A DNA stretch of 64,000 nucleotides from Verrucomicrobiaceae bacterium (GTDB taxonomy: Bacteria; Verrucomicrobiota; Verrucomicrobiia; Verrucomicrobiales; Verrucomicrobiaceae), in contig JAEUHN010000029.1 in the NCBI GenBank assembly GCA_016795365.1, forward strand, positions 1 to 64,000. Direction: 5' to 3'. Of the stretch, positions 1-7,010 are shown piece after piece (the stretch's first letter is position 1; each line of letters starts with the position of its first letter). Under the pieces are notes generated by a model. It was not told the origin of the DNA. It searched no databases and worked only from the letters and a program-made list of their open reading frames with translations. Position numbers and translations under genes: made by a program.

Positions 1-1
1 C

Positions 2-403
2 ACGAAGGGCAACGTCTTCATCAGCGTGAAGGAAGCCGACAAGCAAAACGTCGCGAGAATCGCCAAAGGCTACGCCGACCTCGGCTTCACCCTCTACGCC
101 ACCCCCGGCACCGGCCAGGTCATCACCGACGCCGGCATCCCGGTCAACATTCTCCCCAAACTCGCCAGCGGCCAGCGCCCCAACGTCATCGACCTCATGA
201 AAAACAAGGACATGGCCATGGTCATCAACACCCCCAGCGGCAAAAACACGCGTGAGGACGAAGTGAAGATCCGCACCGCGACGATGCAAAACCGCATCCC
301 CATCATGACCACACTCCGTGGTGCTGACGCGGCCTTGAAGGCGATCAAGTCACTGCAAGGCAGCGAGGTGCAGGTGAGGGCGTTGCAGGAGTATCATGGG
401 TAA
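2..403 (+). CDS. carB: Carbamoyl-phosphate synthase large subunit, C-terminal fragment
   Basis: This is the 3' end of carB; the reading frame is open from the left edge of the window. The encoded residues form the C-terminal MGS-like allosteric domain of the large subunit, which makes carbamoyl phosphate from bicarbonate, ammonia and ATP for arginine and pyrimidine synthesis. Visible family signatures are a start like FISVKEADK, the ATPGTG turn, the AGIPVN strand and the INTPSGK segment that normally contributes to UMP/ornithine binding. The catalytic ATP-grasp halves lie outside the window. The stop is TAA at 401-403. A GTG at 26 is internal and not the real start. Confidence 0.95.
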   Translation, partial: TKGNVFISVKEADKQNVARIAKGYADLGFTLYATPGTGQVITDAGIPVNILPKLASGQRPNVIDLMKNKDMAMVINTPSGKNTREDEVKIRTATMQNRIPIMTTLRGADAALKAIKSLQGSEVQVRALQEYHG

Positions 404-423
404 GTGTAGTGTGTTGATCACGG

Positions 424-1746
424 ATGAATGACATTTACTTCAGAGGTGAGCACTTCCCTTCCCTCAAAGAGTTGCACGCCAAACACGCCAAGGCTGGCGT
501 GACATATGCGGCTTTCTATGCACGATACCGGTCTGGCATAGACATTGAGGTGGCACTGTCCAATTCAGTCCTGCCACAGGATCGGCGAACCTTCTCAGTC
601 GATGGTGTGCTCTACAACAACCTCAAAGACTTGGCGGCGGCAGCAGGCATCGATTACAGACGCGCTTATAAACGATTTAGTAGAGGATGGCCAGATAGTG
701 AGATTTTCCACGGGCGCCCCAAAAAAACGAAGACGATCATTGTCCCATCGATTCGGGGCACTCCGATAGAGATTGATGGTGTAATCTATGCGAATCTGGC
801 CGCAGCGTACAATTCGATTAAACCGCCAGTCAGTCTGAACACGGTCAAACAGCGATTGCGTGTTTATCATTGGACAGCGAAACAAGCTCTTGGCCTTGAG
901 TCGAGAGTTGATGGGAGGTCAATTCGCACAGAAAGACCGTCTCACCGGCCCGCTAAAACTCTGATCAGCGCCTTCGGCATTACATATCCTGACATTGCTG
1001 CCTTGGCTAAGGCACACGGGATTAGCTACCACCTTGTATACAACAGATTGAAGTATGGGTGGACTGCTGAAAAGGCAGTCACAGAGGCGATTGGTCAAAG
1101 CGTAGATGTTAACGGCAAAACCTATAAAAGCGCGCTGAATGCTTGGGAACAACTCGGCAAGACCACATTGTTCGTGTTCAACTCGCGTCGTCAGGCTGGT
1201 CATGATTTGATGATTTGTCTTGGACTCGCACCGTTGCGGGATCAATCGCACCAGATTGACGGTAAAACTTACCCATCCCTATTGGCCGTTGCGGAAGCAT
1301 ACGGCATCAAAGAATCGGTGCTGGCTAGTCGCCTGAATCGCATGTCGATATCGGAGGCGGCAAGATATGCTCCATCGAATGGACGGTATAGTTCGAAGCG
1401 GTTTAAAGAAGAGCCGGAGTTGGCACATTCGATTGGGTGGCTGTATTTCGTCGAAATCAACTTCCCTACAGGTGCTTTGCACAAAGTGGGTATCACTCAG
1501 AGAACAGTCGAAGCTCGATTCTTGGGTCAATGTGAGTATCGGGTTCTAGGCGCTTTCCGAGGTGAATTGGCCAAACTCTTCGAAGTGGAACAGGCTTTGA
1601 TCAAAGAATTCAAAGAGAATAGTTATCGTGCAGAGGAGGAGTTTGAGGGGAGGACGGAGACCTTCATTCTAAACAAAGAAGAAGAACAGGCATTGATTTC
1701 GTTCATCAGGCGATTGCTTCCCAATTCGGAGTCATCAGTCGAGTAG
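424..1746 (+). CDS. Six-repeat protein with C-terminal GIY-YIG/T5orf172-like domain
   Basis: The gene encodes 440 aa and begins 20 nt after carB. Residues about 4-320 contain six diverged repeats of roughly 40 aa (near 4-45, 57-97, 115-158, 182-222, 226-269, 276-316). The repeat pattern is IDGxxYxSLxxxAxAxGIS, then a short helix ending in R and GW, which looks like a helix-turn-helix unit. Residues about 338-415 (GWLYFVE, then HKVGITQRTVEARF, then a helix with VEQALIKEF, then TETF) match the T5orf172/MUG113 branch of the GIY-YIG nuclease superfamily. I infer a DNA-binding array joined to a possible nuclease. Base composition is clearly more AT-rich than the flanking genes, which suggests horizontal acquisition. 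No signal peptide or membrane segment is seen. Target and function are unknown. Confidence 0.75.
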   Translation: MNDIYFRGEHFPSLKELHAKHAKAGVTYAAFYARYRSGIDIEVALSNSVLPQDRRTFSVDGVLYNNLKDLAAAAGIDYRRAYKRFSRGWPDSEIFHGRPKKTKTIIVPSIRGTPIEIDGVIYANLAAAYNSIKPPVSLNTVKQRLRVYHWTAKQALGLESRVDGRSIRTERPSHRPAKTLISAFGITYPDIAALAKAHGISYHLVYNRLKYGWTAEKAVTEAIGQSVDVNGKTYKSALNAWEQLGKTTLFVFNSRRQAGHDLMICLGLAPLRDQSHQIDGKTYPSLLAVAEAYGIKESVLASRLNRMSISEAARYAPSNGRYSSKRFKEEPELAHSIGWLYFVEINFPTGALHKVGITQRTVEARFLGQCEYRVLGAFRGELAKLFEVEQALIKEFKENSYRAEEEFEGRTETFILNKEEEQALISFIRRLLPNSESSVE

Positions 1747-1801
1747 TGAGGTTGAGTTGGCGGTGCATGGCTTGACCTTTGTTTGCCCATCTCCTCGGCT
1801 T

Positions 1802-1976
1802 GCGGACACTTCTGTCCGCCCGTCGAAGCGACTGACTCCGCTATCGCCTCCGCTTCCTGACCGCTCCACGCTCACGAACCTTGCCGAGCCCACACATGTC
1901 CCGTTGGGCGATTAGAGAGCGACTTGGCCTTTGCTTGTCCAACGCTCCGGCTTGCGGGCAAGAGCGCCCGCGCTCC
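1802..1976. repeat. REP pair (BIME) 1
   Basis: Two palindromic REP-like elements face each other. The first is at 1802-1820 (GCGGACA loop TGTCCGC) and the second at 1954-1976 (GCGGGCA-type stem followed by GCGCTCC). The cores are 152 bp apart. This unit is repeated with a period of 229 bp as the next BIME. It lies between the repeat/GIY-YIG gene and the RAYT gene in a 509-bp stretch that otherwise holds no gene. Confidence 0.8.
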
Positions 1977-2025
1977 TTTCCCTCTCGCTTCGCGTTCGGG
2001 AGGTAACGTCGCGTTGGCTTGCACA

Positions 2026-2205
2026 GGAGCGCGGACACTCCTGTCCGCCCTTCGAAGCGAAAGACTCCACCTTCGTATTCGCTTTCTGGGCGCTGCACGC
2101 TTTCGAACATTGCCGAGTCTTGAGACCTTGCGCTGGGTGGTCAGAGAACGGCTTGGCCTTTGCTTGATCATCGCTCCGACTTGCGGGCAGGAGTGCCCGC
2201 GCTCC
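2026..2205. repeat. REP pair (BIME) 2
   Basis: The forward element at 2026-2050 (GGAGC then GCGGACA CTCC TGTCCGC) is paired with an inverted element at 2183-2205 (GCGGGCA GGAG TGCCCGC then GCTCC). Core spacing is again 152 bp, and the spacer is related to that of BIME 1 across its whole length. The two units therefore form a tandem direct repeat with period 229 bp. The unit ends about 50 bp before the RAYT start codon. Confidence 0.8.
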
Positions 2206-2255
2206 TTTCTCGCTTCGCGCTTGCGGAGGGTGGCGCGCAAGCTTTTCTCACGCCC

Positions 2256-2915
2256 ATGGACTTCTTCAACGAACGCGCGGAGATCGAGAAGACGATCCAC
2301 AAGCTGCCACACTGGCAGCAAGGTCGTGTGCCCGTATTTGTCACCTTTCGTCTCGCGGATTCACTTCCTCATGAAGTCCTCGCGCCCCTCGTTGCCGCCC
2401 GCGATAGCTTCCTCGCCCAGCATCCCAAGCCCTGGGACGAAGCGACCGAGAACGAGTTCCATCGCCTGTTTTCCGTGAAGCTCGATGAGTATCTCGATGC
2501 CGGTCACGGCTGCAGCGCGCTACGTAATCCCAAAGCCGCCCAGATCGTCGCCGAACGTCTTCATCATTTCGACGGCGAATGTTACGACCTGCACAGCTAC
2601 GTCATCATGCCCAATCATGTGCATGTGCTCTTCAGTCCGCTTGACTCCATAACATTTCCCGAACTCGTGAAAGCCTGGAAAGGCATCTCCAGCCGCCTCA
2701 TTCACCAAGCACGACTGTCTGACCTGAATCCCTTCTGGCAGCCCGACTACTTCGATCGCCTCATCCGAAGTCCCCAGCACTTCGCGAAGGTCCAGCGCTA
2801 CATCGAAGACAACCCCGCAAAAGCCGATCTCCCTCCAGGCGACTACCTTCTCTGGCAAGCAAAGGAGCGCGGGCACTCCTGCCCGCCAGCCGGAGCGACT
2901 GTTAGTGAAGGGTGA
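2256..2915 (+). CDS. REP-associated tyrosine transposase (RAYT)
   Basis: This is a 219-aa Y1/HUH transposase-like protein of the RAYT type. Residues 118-125 read MPNHVHVL, the HUH metal-binding motif (HVH at 121-123), and the likely catalytic tyrosine is in RYIEDNP near residue 182. The early VTFRLADSLP segment is also typical of RAYTs. RAYTs bind and cut single-stranded REP hairpins and are domesticated relatives of IS200/IS605 TnpA. I chose the ATG at 2256 because residues upstream of it are encoded by REP DNA. The last codons (reading ERGHSCPP) are themselves encoded by a REP element, so the repeat has merged into the 3' end. The gene sits between BIME 2 and BIME 3. Confidence 0.9.
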   Translation: MDFFNERAEIEKTIHKLPHWQQGRVPVFVTFRLADSLPHEVLAPLVAARDSFLAQHPKPWDEATENEFHRLFSVKLDEYLDAGHGCSALRNPKAAQIVAERLHHFDGECYDLHSYVIMPNHVHVLFSPLDSITFPELVKAWKGISSRLIHQARLSDLNPFWQPDYFDRLIRSPQHFAKVQRYIEDNPAKADLPPGDYLLWQAKERGHSCPPAGATVSEG

Positions 2916-3045
2916 AGAGCTATCTGACCGCTCAACGCGATGGAGCGGTGCGCGATGTTCCTTTGCTGAGCAATTGACGTTAAGAGGACGACATCATCGT
3001 TCCAAGTCCAGCGCTTCGACGAGCGGACAAGAGTGTCCGCGCTCC
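2864..3045. repeat. REP pair (BIME) 3
   Basis: The forward element at 2864-2887 overlaps the RAYT 3' end, and the inverted element is at 3023-3045. Core spacing is about 154 bp, nearly the same as in BIMEs 1 and 2. The spacer has diverged but shares a TGACCGCTC-type block with them. The RAYT gene is thus bracketed by BIMEs of the same architecture. Confidence 0.75.
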
Positions 3046-3063
3046 ATTCCCCACGCACCACGC

Positions 3064-3130
3064 TGGTGCTAGTCACCTTCCACCTCGCCGATTCAATGCC
3101 GTGAGAACTCCTCGATGACTGGCCTCGCGA
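3064..3130 (+). pseudogene. RAYT remnant
   Basis: Just after the REP at 3023-3045, a short stretch translates as LVLVTFHLADSMP, a stop, then ELLD. This resembles the VPVFVTFRLADSLPHEVL segment of the intact RAYT at 2256. The in-frame stop and the lack of a recognisable HUH region downstream indicate a decayed copy. The rest of the 2916-3332 interval has no gene I can support. Confidence 0.5.
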
Positions 3131-3332
3131 TACTCCTCGACTAAAGTATCGGAGACCAAGCCTGCGATGCCTTCCTCATCGCAAATTCACCGCCACGAAG
3201 TGAGTTCACTGGAGCCTGTTACCATGAACCATTAACCACGACGCGCGACAAACCCCTCGGTAAGACAGGACACGGGCGCGCGTTGGCTACTCCACGCTGG
3301 CGAAGGTTTGCATCCGTGCTCCTGTGCGCTCC

Positions 3333-3797
3333 ATGCCGCATCAGTTTCGCACCGTGGATCAGCGTGTTTGGAAAGCCAGCCAGGCGATCGTGCTTTGGCG
3401 AGCAGATGGTTCACGGGTGGAGGGGATTTGGGGTGGATCGGCTACGGAGGAACGGCTCGATTGGTGGCTGCGCAAGCCGGGTAATGAGTTGACGCAGACC
3501 GACGAGATCGCCGCAGTCGCCGTTCGAGATGATGAGTCGAAGGAGGTGCGATGGGGCGATGCTCCGCAAGGCGCACGATTGTTCTTCGTGCTGGAGGCTC
3601 CGGTGATAGGGAAGTCGGGCGAGGCGTATCGGCTGGCGAAGATGGTAACGACGGCAGCGACTTCAGCGCAGGCGAGTTACTTTTGTGATGACCGGTTTGC
3701 GTTGCTGGGCCGCTTCAATTCCGAGGGTCTGATTTCGAGGATGCAACCCCTGGCACCACCACCTTTGCAGCGTCCAATCCAAGGTGAGTTGTTCTGA
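3333..3797 (+). CDS. Hypothetical protein
   Basis: This 154-aa protein (from the ATG at 3333) belongs to no family I recognise. It has a mixed alpha/beta composition, no signal peptide and no membrane segment. It starts HQFRTVDQRVWKASQ, has a Trp-rich part (GIWGG, LDWWLRK) and ends in a proline-rich tail (PLAPPPLQRPIQGELF) that could be a binding peptide. It is followed by a decayed isomerase fragment and then the ParA-like gene on the same strand. A GTG at 3324 is an alternative start. Confidence 0.55.
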   Translation: MPHQFRTVDQRVWKASQAIVLWRADGSRVEGIWGGSATEERLDWWLRKPGNELTQTDEIAAVAVRDDESKEVRWGDAPQGARLFFVLEAPVIGKSGEAYRLAKMVTTAATSAQASYFCDDRFALLGRFNSEGLISRMQPLAPPPLQRPIQGELF

Positions 3798-3872
3798 CCA
3801 TGTCGTCGCGCTCTTTCGACGCGGAATCTTAGCTCGCCATCCGGGCATCCTTGTGGCTGGCTACCTACGCTC

Positions 3873-4110
3873 CGGCTCGGCGGGTAAGGTCCACTTCTCT
3901 TTTTTCATCAACTGCAGCACTTCTTTGATCGGGGTCTGGCCTTGGCCCCGGGGCAGGTTGCCGCCGTCGGCGGTGCGGTCTTTGAGATGCAGGTTCGTGA
4001 TGCACGCGTGATACTTCTCCAGCACAGGAATCGGCGACTTACCCTTCGAGCCCGCGAGGTTGTGACTACAGTCGAAGATGGCATCGTTGAAGGGGTGCGA
4101 CGTCGTGAAA
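3873..4110 (-). pseudogene. Decayed fragment of sugar phosphate isomerase gene
   Basis: On the minus strand this segment encodes AGSKGKSPIPVLEKYH, NLHLKDRTADGGNLP and IKEVLQLMKKEKWT. These match the C-terminal third of the Tat-exported isomerase at 5625-6500 almost residue for residue. Nucleotide identity is high for about 190 bp. It then degrades towards 4110, with an apparent deletion of about 30 nt relative to the intact gene. The C-terminus is also lost (PAEPERR replaces PAEIELEYK). It is a duplicated or recombined fragment without a plausible start. The remainder of 3798-4343 contains nothing I can support. Confidence 0.75.
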
Positions 4111-4343
4111 CGACGGTTTGAGGTGCTCTGTCGCAACGGCGTAAATCTGACCGCTGGAGCAGGTTGAGGCAAAACCAAGAGAATTTCATGGGCAATACGA
4201 GAGCCGGTGGAGAATGCTGCCGGGCAGGCATGCTTCGTGCGGAGTCGGAAGGCCGTCCCTCATGAAAACTCATCATCCATTCTCGACACCGCCAACCTCC
4301 CTGTTGCCCGTTCATCTCATCAATTTCAAACTTGCTGACTAGC

Positions 4344-5039
4344 ATGGCTACCATTCATCTGGTGGGAGGGGAGAAAGGGGGTGTGGGCAAGTCTGTTGTT
4401 TCACGGGTGTTGGCCCAGTATTTGATCGATCACCAAATCGAGTTCCAAGGTTTCGATACCGACCGCTCGCATGGATCATTGCTGCGGTTTTACACGGACT
4501 ATGCGTCGCCAGTCGTCGTCGATAAATATGAGAGCCTGGACATGATCGTTGAGGCAGCGGTGACCAGTGCGGAGAAGCGCGTGCTCGTCGATCTGGCGGC
4601 GCAGACCCATGATTCCCTGGTGAAGTGGATGGACGAATCCGGCGTGCTGGAAATGGCGGGCGAATCGGGACTGACGATCAAATACTGGCACGTCATGGAC
4701 TCCGGGAAGGATTCGGTGGACCTGCTGAAGAAGCTCTTCGACCGCTTCGGCCCACGGCTGAACTACGTCATCGTCCTGAACCAACTGCGTGGTGACAGCT
4801 TTGATATCTTCGACAAGTCGGAGGAGAAGCCGCGAGCGTCAGAATTGAACGCCCAGATAATCACGCTGCGCAAACTGCATGACACCGTGATCAACAAGAT
4901 CGACGCCCTGAGCACCAGTTTTTGGGCAGCCAAGAACCGGTGCGACAGCCATCCAAGCGGGCTCGGTCTGCTGGAGCGCCAGCGTGTGAAGATGTGGCTG
5001 AACAATGCCTACGAGCAGTTGGATCAAGTGGGAGTTTGA
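4344..5039 (+). CDS. Orphan ParA/MinD-like P-loop ATPase
   Basis: The protein has 231 aa from the ATG at 4344. The N-terminus carries a deviant Walker A motif (GGEKGGVGKSVVSR), the hallmark of the ParA/MinD/SIMIBI class. A Walker B-like segment (RVLVDLAAQT) lies near residue 80. After residue about 100 the sequence diverges from classic chromosome-partition ParA proteins. Known relatives position plasmids, chromosomes or protein complexes through ATP-dependent dimerisation. No ParB-like gene or parS-like array is adjacent, so its cargo is unknown. It resembles the accessory ParA-like proteins seen on mobile elements and could be a relic of one. Confidence 0.75.
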   Translation: MATIHLVGGEKGGVGKSVVSRVLAQYLIDHQIEFQGFDTDRSHGSLLRFYTDYASPVVVDKYESLDMIVEAAVTSAEKRVLVDLAAQTHDSLVKWMDESGVLEMAGESGLTIKYWHVMDSGKDSVDLLKKLFDRFGPRLNYVIVLNQLRGDSFDIFDKSEEKPRASELNAQIITLRKLHDTVINKIDALSTSFWAAKNRCDSHPSGLGLLERQRVKMWLNNAYEQLDQVGV

Positions 5040-5105
5040 TCGGCATCGCTTATTGCTGGTCTTATTTTTTCTTCGCGCCGCTCAGACGTCAGCTTATGGT
5101 TGCAC

Positions 5106-5477
5106 ATGAATCAGTCTTCTCTCGGACTTCTGCGCGTGAAGGTAGTGGCGCTGGCGGTGAGCGATCTGGACCGCGCCCATCAGTTCTATGGTGGCACGCT
5201 GGGACTGGAGCCGGCGATGGAAAATGGGCAAGTGGTGGGCTTTCAGTTGGAACACCTCGTCTTGATGCTCAAGCCGGTCACAGACTGGTATGGCCGTCCG
5301 ACCATAGAGCCAAATCCGCGCATCACGCTGGAAGTGGCCAACGCAAGGGCGACCGAGCAGGCGTTGATCGAGCGCGGGGTCGTCATTTCCGACCTTGTTC
5401 AGGATTACGATGGATTCCTCGTCGGTGCATTTCTCGACAGCGAGGGTAACAAGCTTTGGTTTTGCTCGCAGTCATAG
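5106..5477 (+). CDS. VOC (glyoxalase/bleomycin resistance) family protein
   Basis: This 123-aa protein has the vicinal oxygen chelate fold: KVVALAVSDLDRAHQFYGGTLGLEP at the start of the first beta-alpha-beta-beta-beta module, and VGAFLDSEGNKLWFCS at the end of the second. VOC enzymes use a divalent metal for isomerisation, dioxygenation or drug sequestration; sequence alone does not give the substrate. The ATG at 5106 is preferred over a TTG at 5100. It is cytosolic and apparently monocistronic. Confidence 0.8.
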   Translation: MNQSSLGLLRVKVVALAVSDLDRAHQFYGGTLGLEPAMENGQVVGFQLEHLVLMLKPVTDWYGRPTIEPNPRITLEVANARATEQALIERGVVISDLVQDYDGFLVGAFLDSEGNKLWFCSQS

Positions 5478-5624
5478 TGCACGCCGAGCAAGACCACTCA
5501 GGGGATTTCTCATTCGCAAATCGAAGCTTCGAAACTCGCGTTGCGTGGTCAGCAAATAAGGAACGCGACGTCAGCCTGCATTAATCTACGGACGGTTGTG
5601 CTGTCCCTCGGAGGTGAACAACGC

Positions 5625-6500
5625 TCACGCCAGCGCCTCTTGGCAATACTGCACGCACTTCGCCACTTCTTTCACCGCGTCGGAGCCTTCGGGGATCTTG
5701 TATTCCAGCTCGATCTCGGCGGGGAAGGTCCACTTCTCCTTCTTCATCAACTGCAGCACTTCCTTGATCGGCGTCTGGCCCTGGCCCCAGGGCAGGTTGC
5801 CGCCGTCGGTGGTGCGGTCTTTGAGGTGGAGGTTCACGATGCGGTCGTGATACTTCTCGAGCACGGGGATCGGCGACTTGCCCTTCGATCCAGCGACGTA
5901 GTGCCCGATGTCGAGGTTCAGGCCGATGTATTGGCCGAGTTCGAAGATCGGGTCGTGGTATTCCATCTCGGGCAGATTGTTGGTATGGTTGTGGAAGCCG
6001 ACCCAGATCTTGTGCTTGTCCGCGAAGGGAGCGACTCGCTTGGCGAGGATGGCATTGCGCTCGGTGGTCACGCCGGTGCAGCCCAGCGCCTTCGCCACGA
6101 GGAAGCTGAAGTCGATCTCTTCATCCGACTGGCCGAAGCCCATCTTGTGGATGTGAATGTTGACGCCCGCGTCGTTGAACATCTTCCGCAGTTCCTTGCA
6201 CTTCGCGAGCTGCTGCTCACGCTCCGCGTCGGTGGCCTTGCCTTTGATGCCTGCAAAGTCCTGGATCGGTCCACCCATGAGTTCGGTTTCGCTGAGGCCG
6301 TCATCAAGCAAGGCCTTCAGTGTCTCCTGCGCTGTCTTTGCCATGCTGCGATAGCTATACGTGATGCAGCCAATGCGCACGCCATTGAAGACGGAGTTGG
6401 GCTTCTCAGCGGCCAAACCGAAACGTGGAAGCGAAAAACCCGTGGCAGCAGCAAGCGTGGTGCCGAGGAAGTGGCGACGGGAGAACGAGTGAGTGGTCAT
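5625..6500 (-). CDS. Tat-exported sugar phosphate isomerase/epimerase
   Basis: This 291-aa protein has a Tat signal (SRRHFLGTTLAAA) followed by an AP-endonuclease-2/xylose-isomerase-like TIM barrel. Visible barrel features are IGCITYSYRSM in the first strand, VGFHNHTNNLPEM in the middle, and metal-site regions LNLDIGHYVAG and IVNLHLKDRT. Such proteins isomerise or epimerise sugars and inositols, and Planctomycetes and Verrucomicrobia export many of them. The substrate is unknown. A partial decayed copy lies at 3873-4110. The gene is transcribed alone, convergent with the VOC gene. Confidence 0.85.
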   Translation of the reverse strand: MTTHSFSRRHFLGTTLAAATGFSLPRFGLAAEKPNSVFNGVRIGCITYSYRSMAKTAQETLKALLDDGLSETELMGGPIQDFAGIKGKATDAEREQQLAKCKELRKMFNDAGVNIHIHKMGFGQSDEEIDFSFLVAKALGCTGVTTERNAILAKRVAPFADKHKIWVGFHNHTNNLPEMEYHDPIFELGQYIGLNLDIGHYVAGSKGKSPIPVLEKYHDRIVNLHLKDRTTDGGNLPWGQGQTPIKEVLQLMKKEKWTFPAEIELEYKIPEGSDAVKEVAKCVQYCQEALA

Positions 6501-7010
6501 GCAAAGGTGGAACGCGCAAGCACGGCATCTTTTGCTGGAATCTCGGGGAAAACAAAAACGTGGTGGTGAAGAGCTTGGCGAAGCAAAACGAATCGACCGG
6601 GGATTCCAGCTTCCGCTGACTCCGATTTTTCGAAGTGACAGCGTCGAGGTTACCCCTGCATCTCCCCAACGAGCATCGCATGGAGTTGTGGCGCTGGGGA
6701 CGAACCAAACAAAAGCCGTGTGCCTGCGAGAGGACGACTCCGCGGATGTGTGGAGCCTGATTTGATGTCGCCCTCAGGTCATTTGTCGCGCTCGTCCGCT
6801 GTGGAGATACACATAAATGGACCGTTCCAGCGACACCGAAGACACTTGCGACATTCGCGGGCAAGCGGGCCGTCGAGCTACCTTCCGTTATCGGTCACGA
6901 ACCTTAAATCACCGTCATCTCGACAGCTTGAGGCAAGAATGTTTGCACATGTCTCCTCAGTAGAACGCCATTGCCAGCCCACTGCTTTGTCGCCAGCATG
7001 CCGAGACACA
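6501..7010. other. Gene-free interval
   Basis: About 510 bp separate the divergent isomerase and membrane-protein genes. The frame of the downstream gene stays open back to about 6720, but the upstream residues look like random Arg/Ser-rich translation, so I do not count them as coding. Promoters for both flanking genes should lie here; I found no convincing -35/-10 pair, RNA or repeat. Confidence 0.4.

Noticed and set aside
1802-3045. CRISPR array
   Set aside because: The repeats are palindromic pairs with about 150-bp spacers and alternating orientation, not short regularly spaced direct repeats; no cas genes are present.
6720-7010. N-terminal extension of the membrane protein at 7011
   Set aside because: The frame is open, but the residues are low-complexity Arg/Ser/His with no signal or domain, unlike the clearly coding part.
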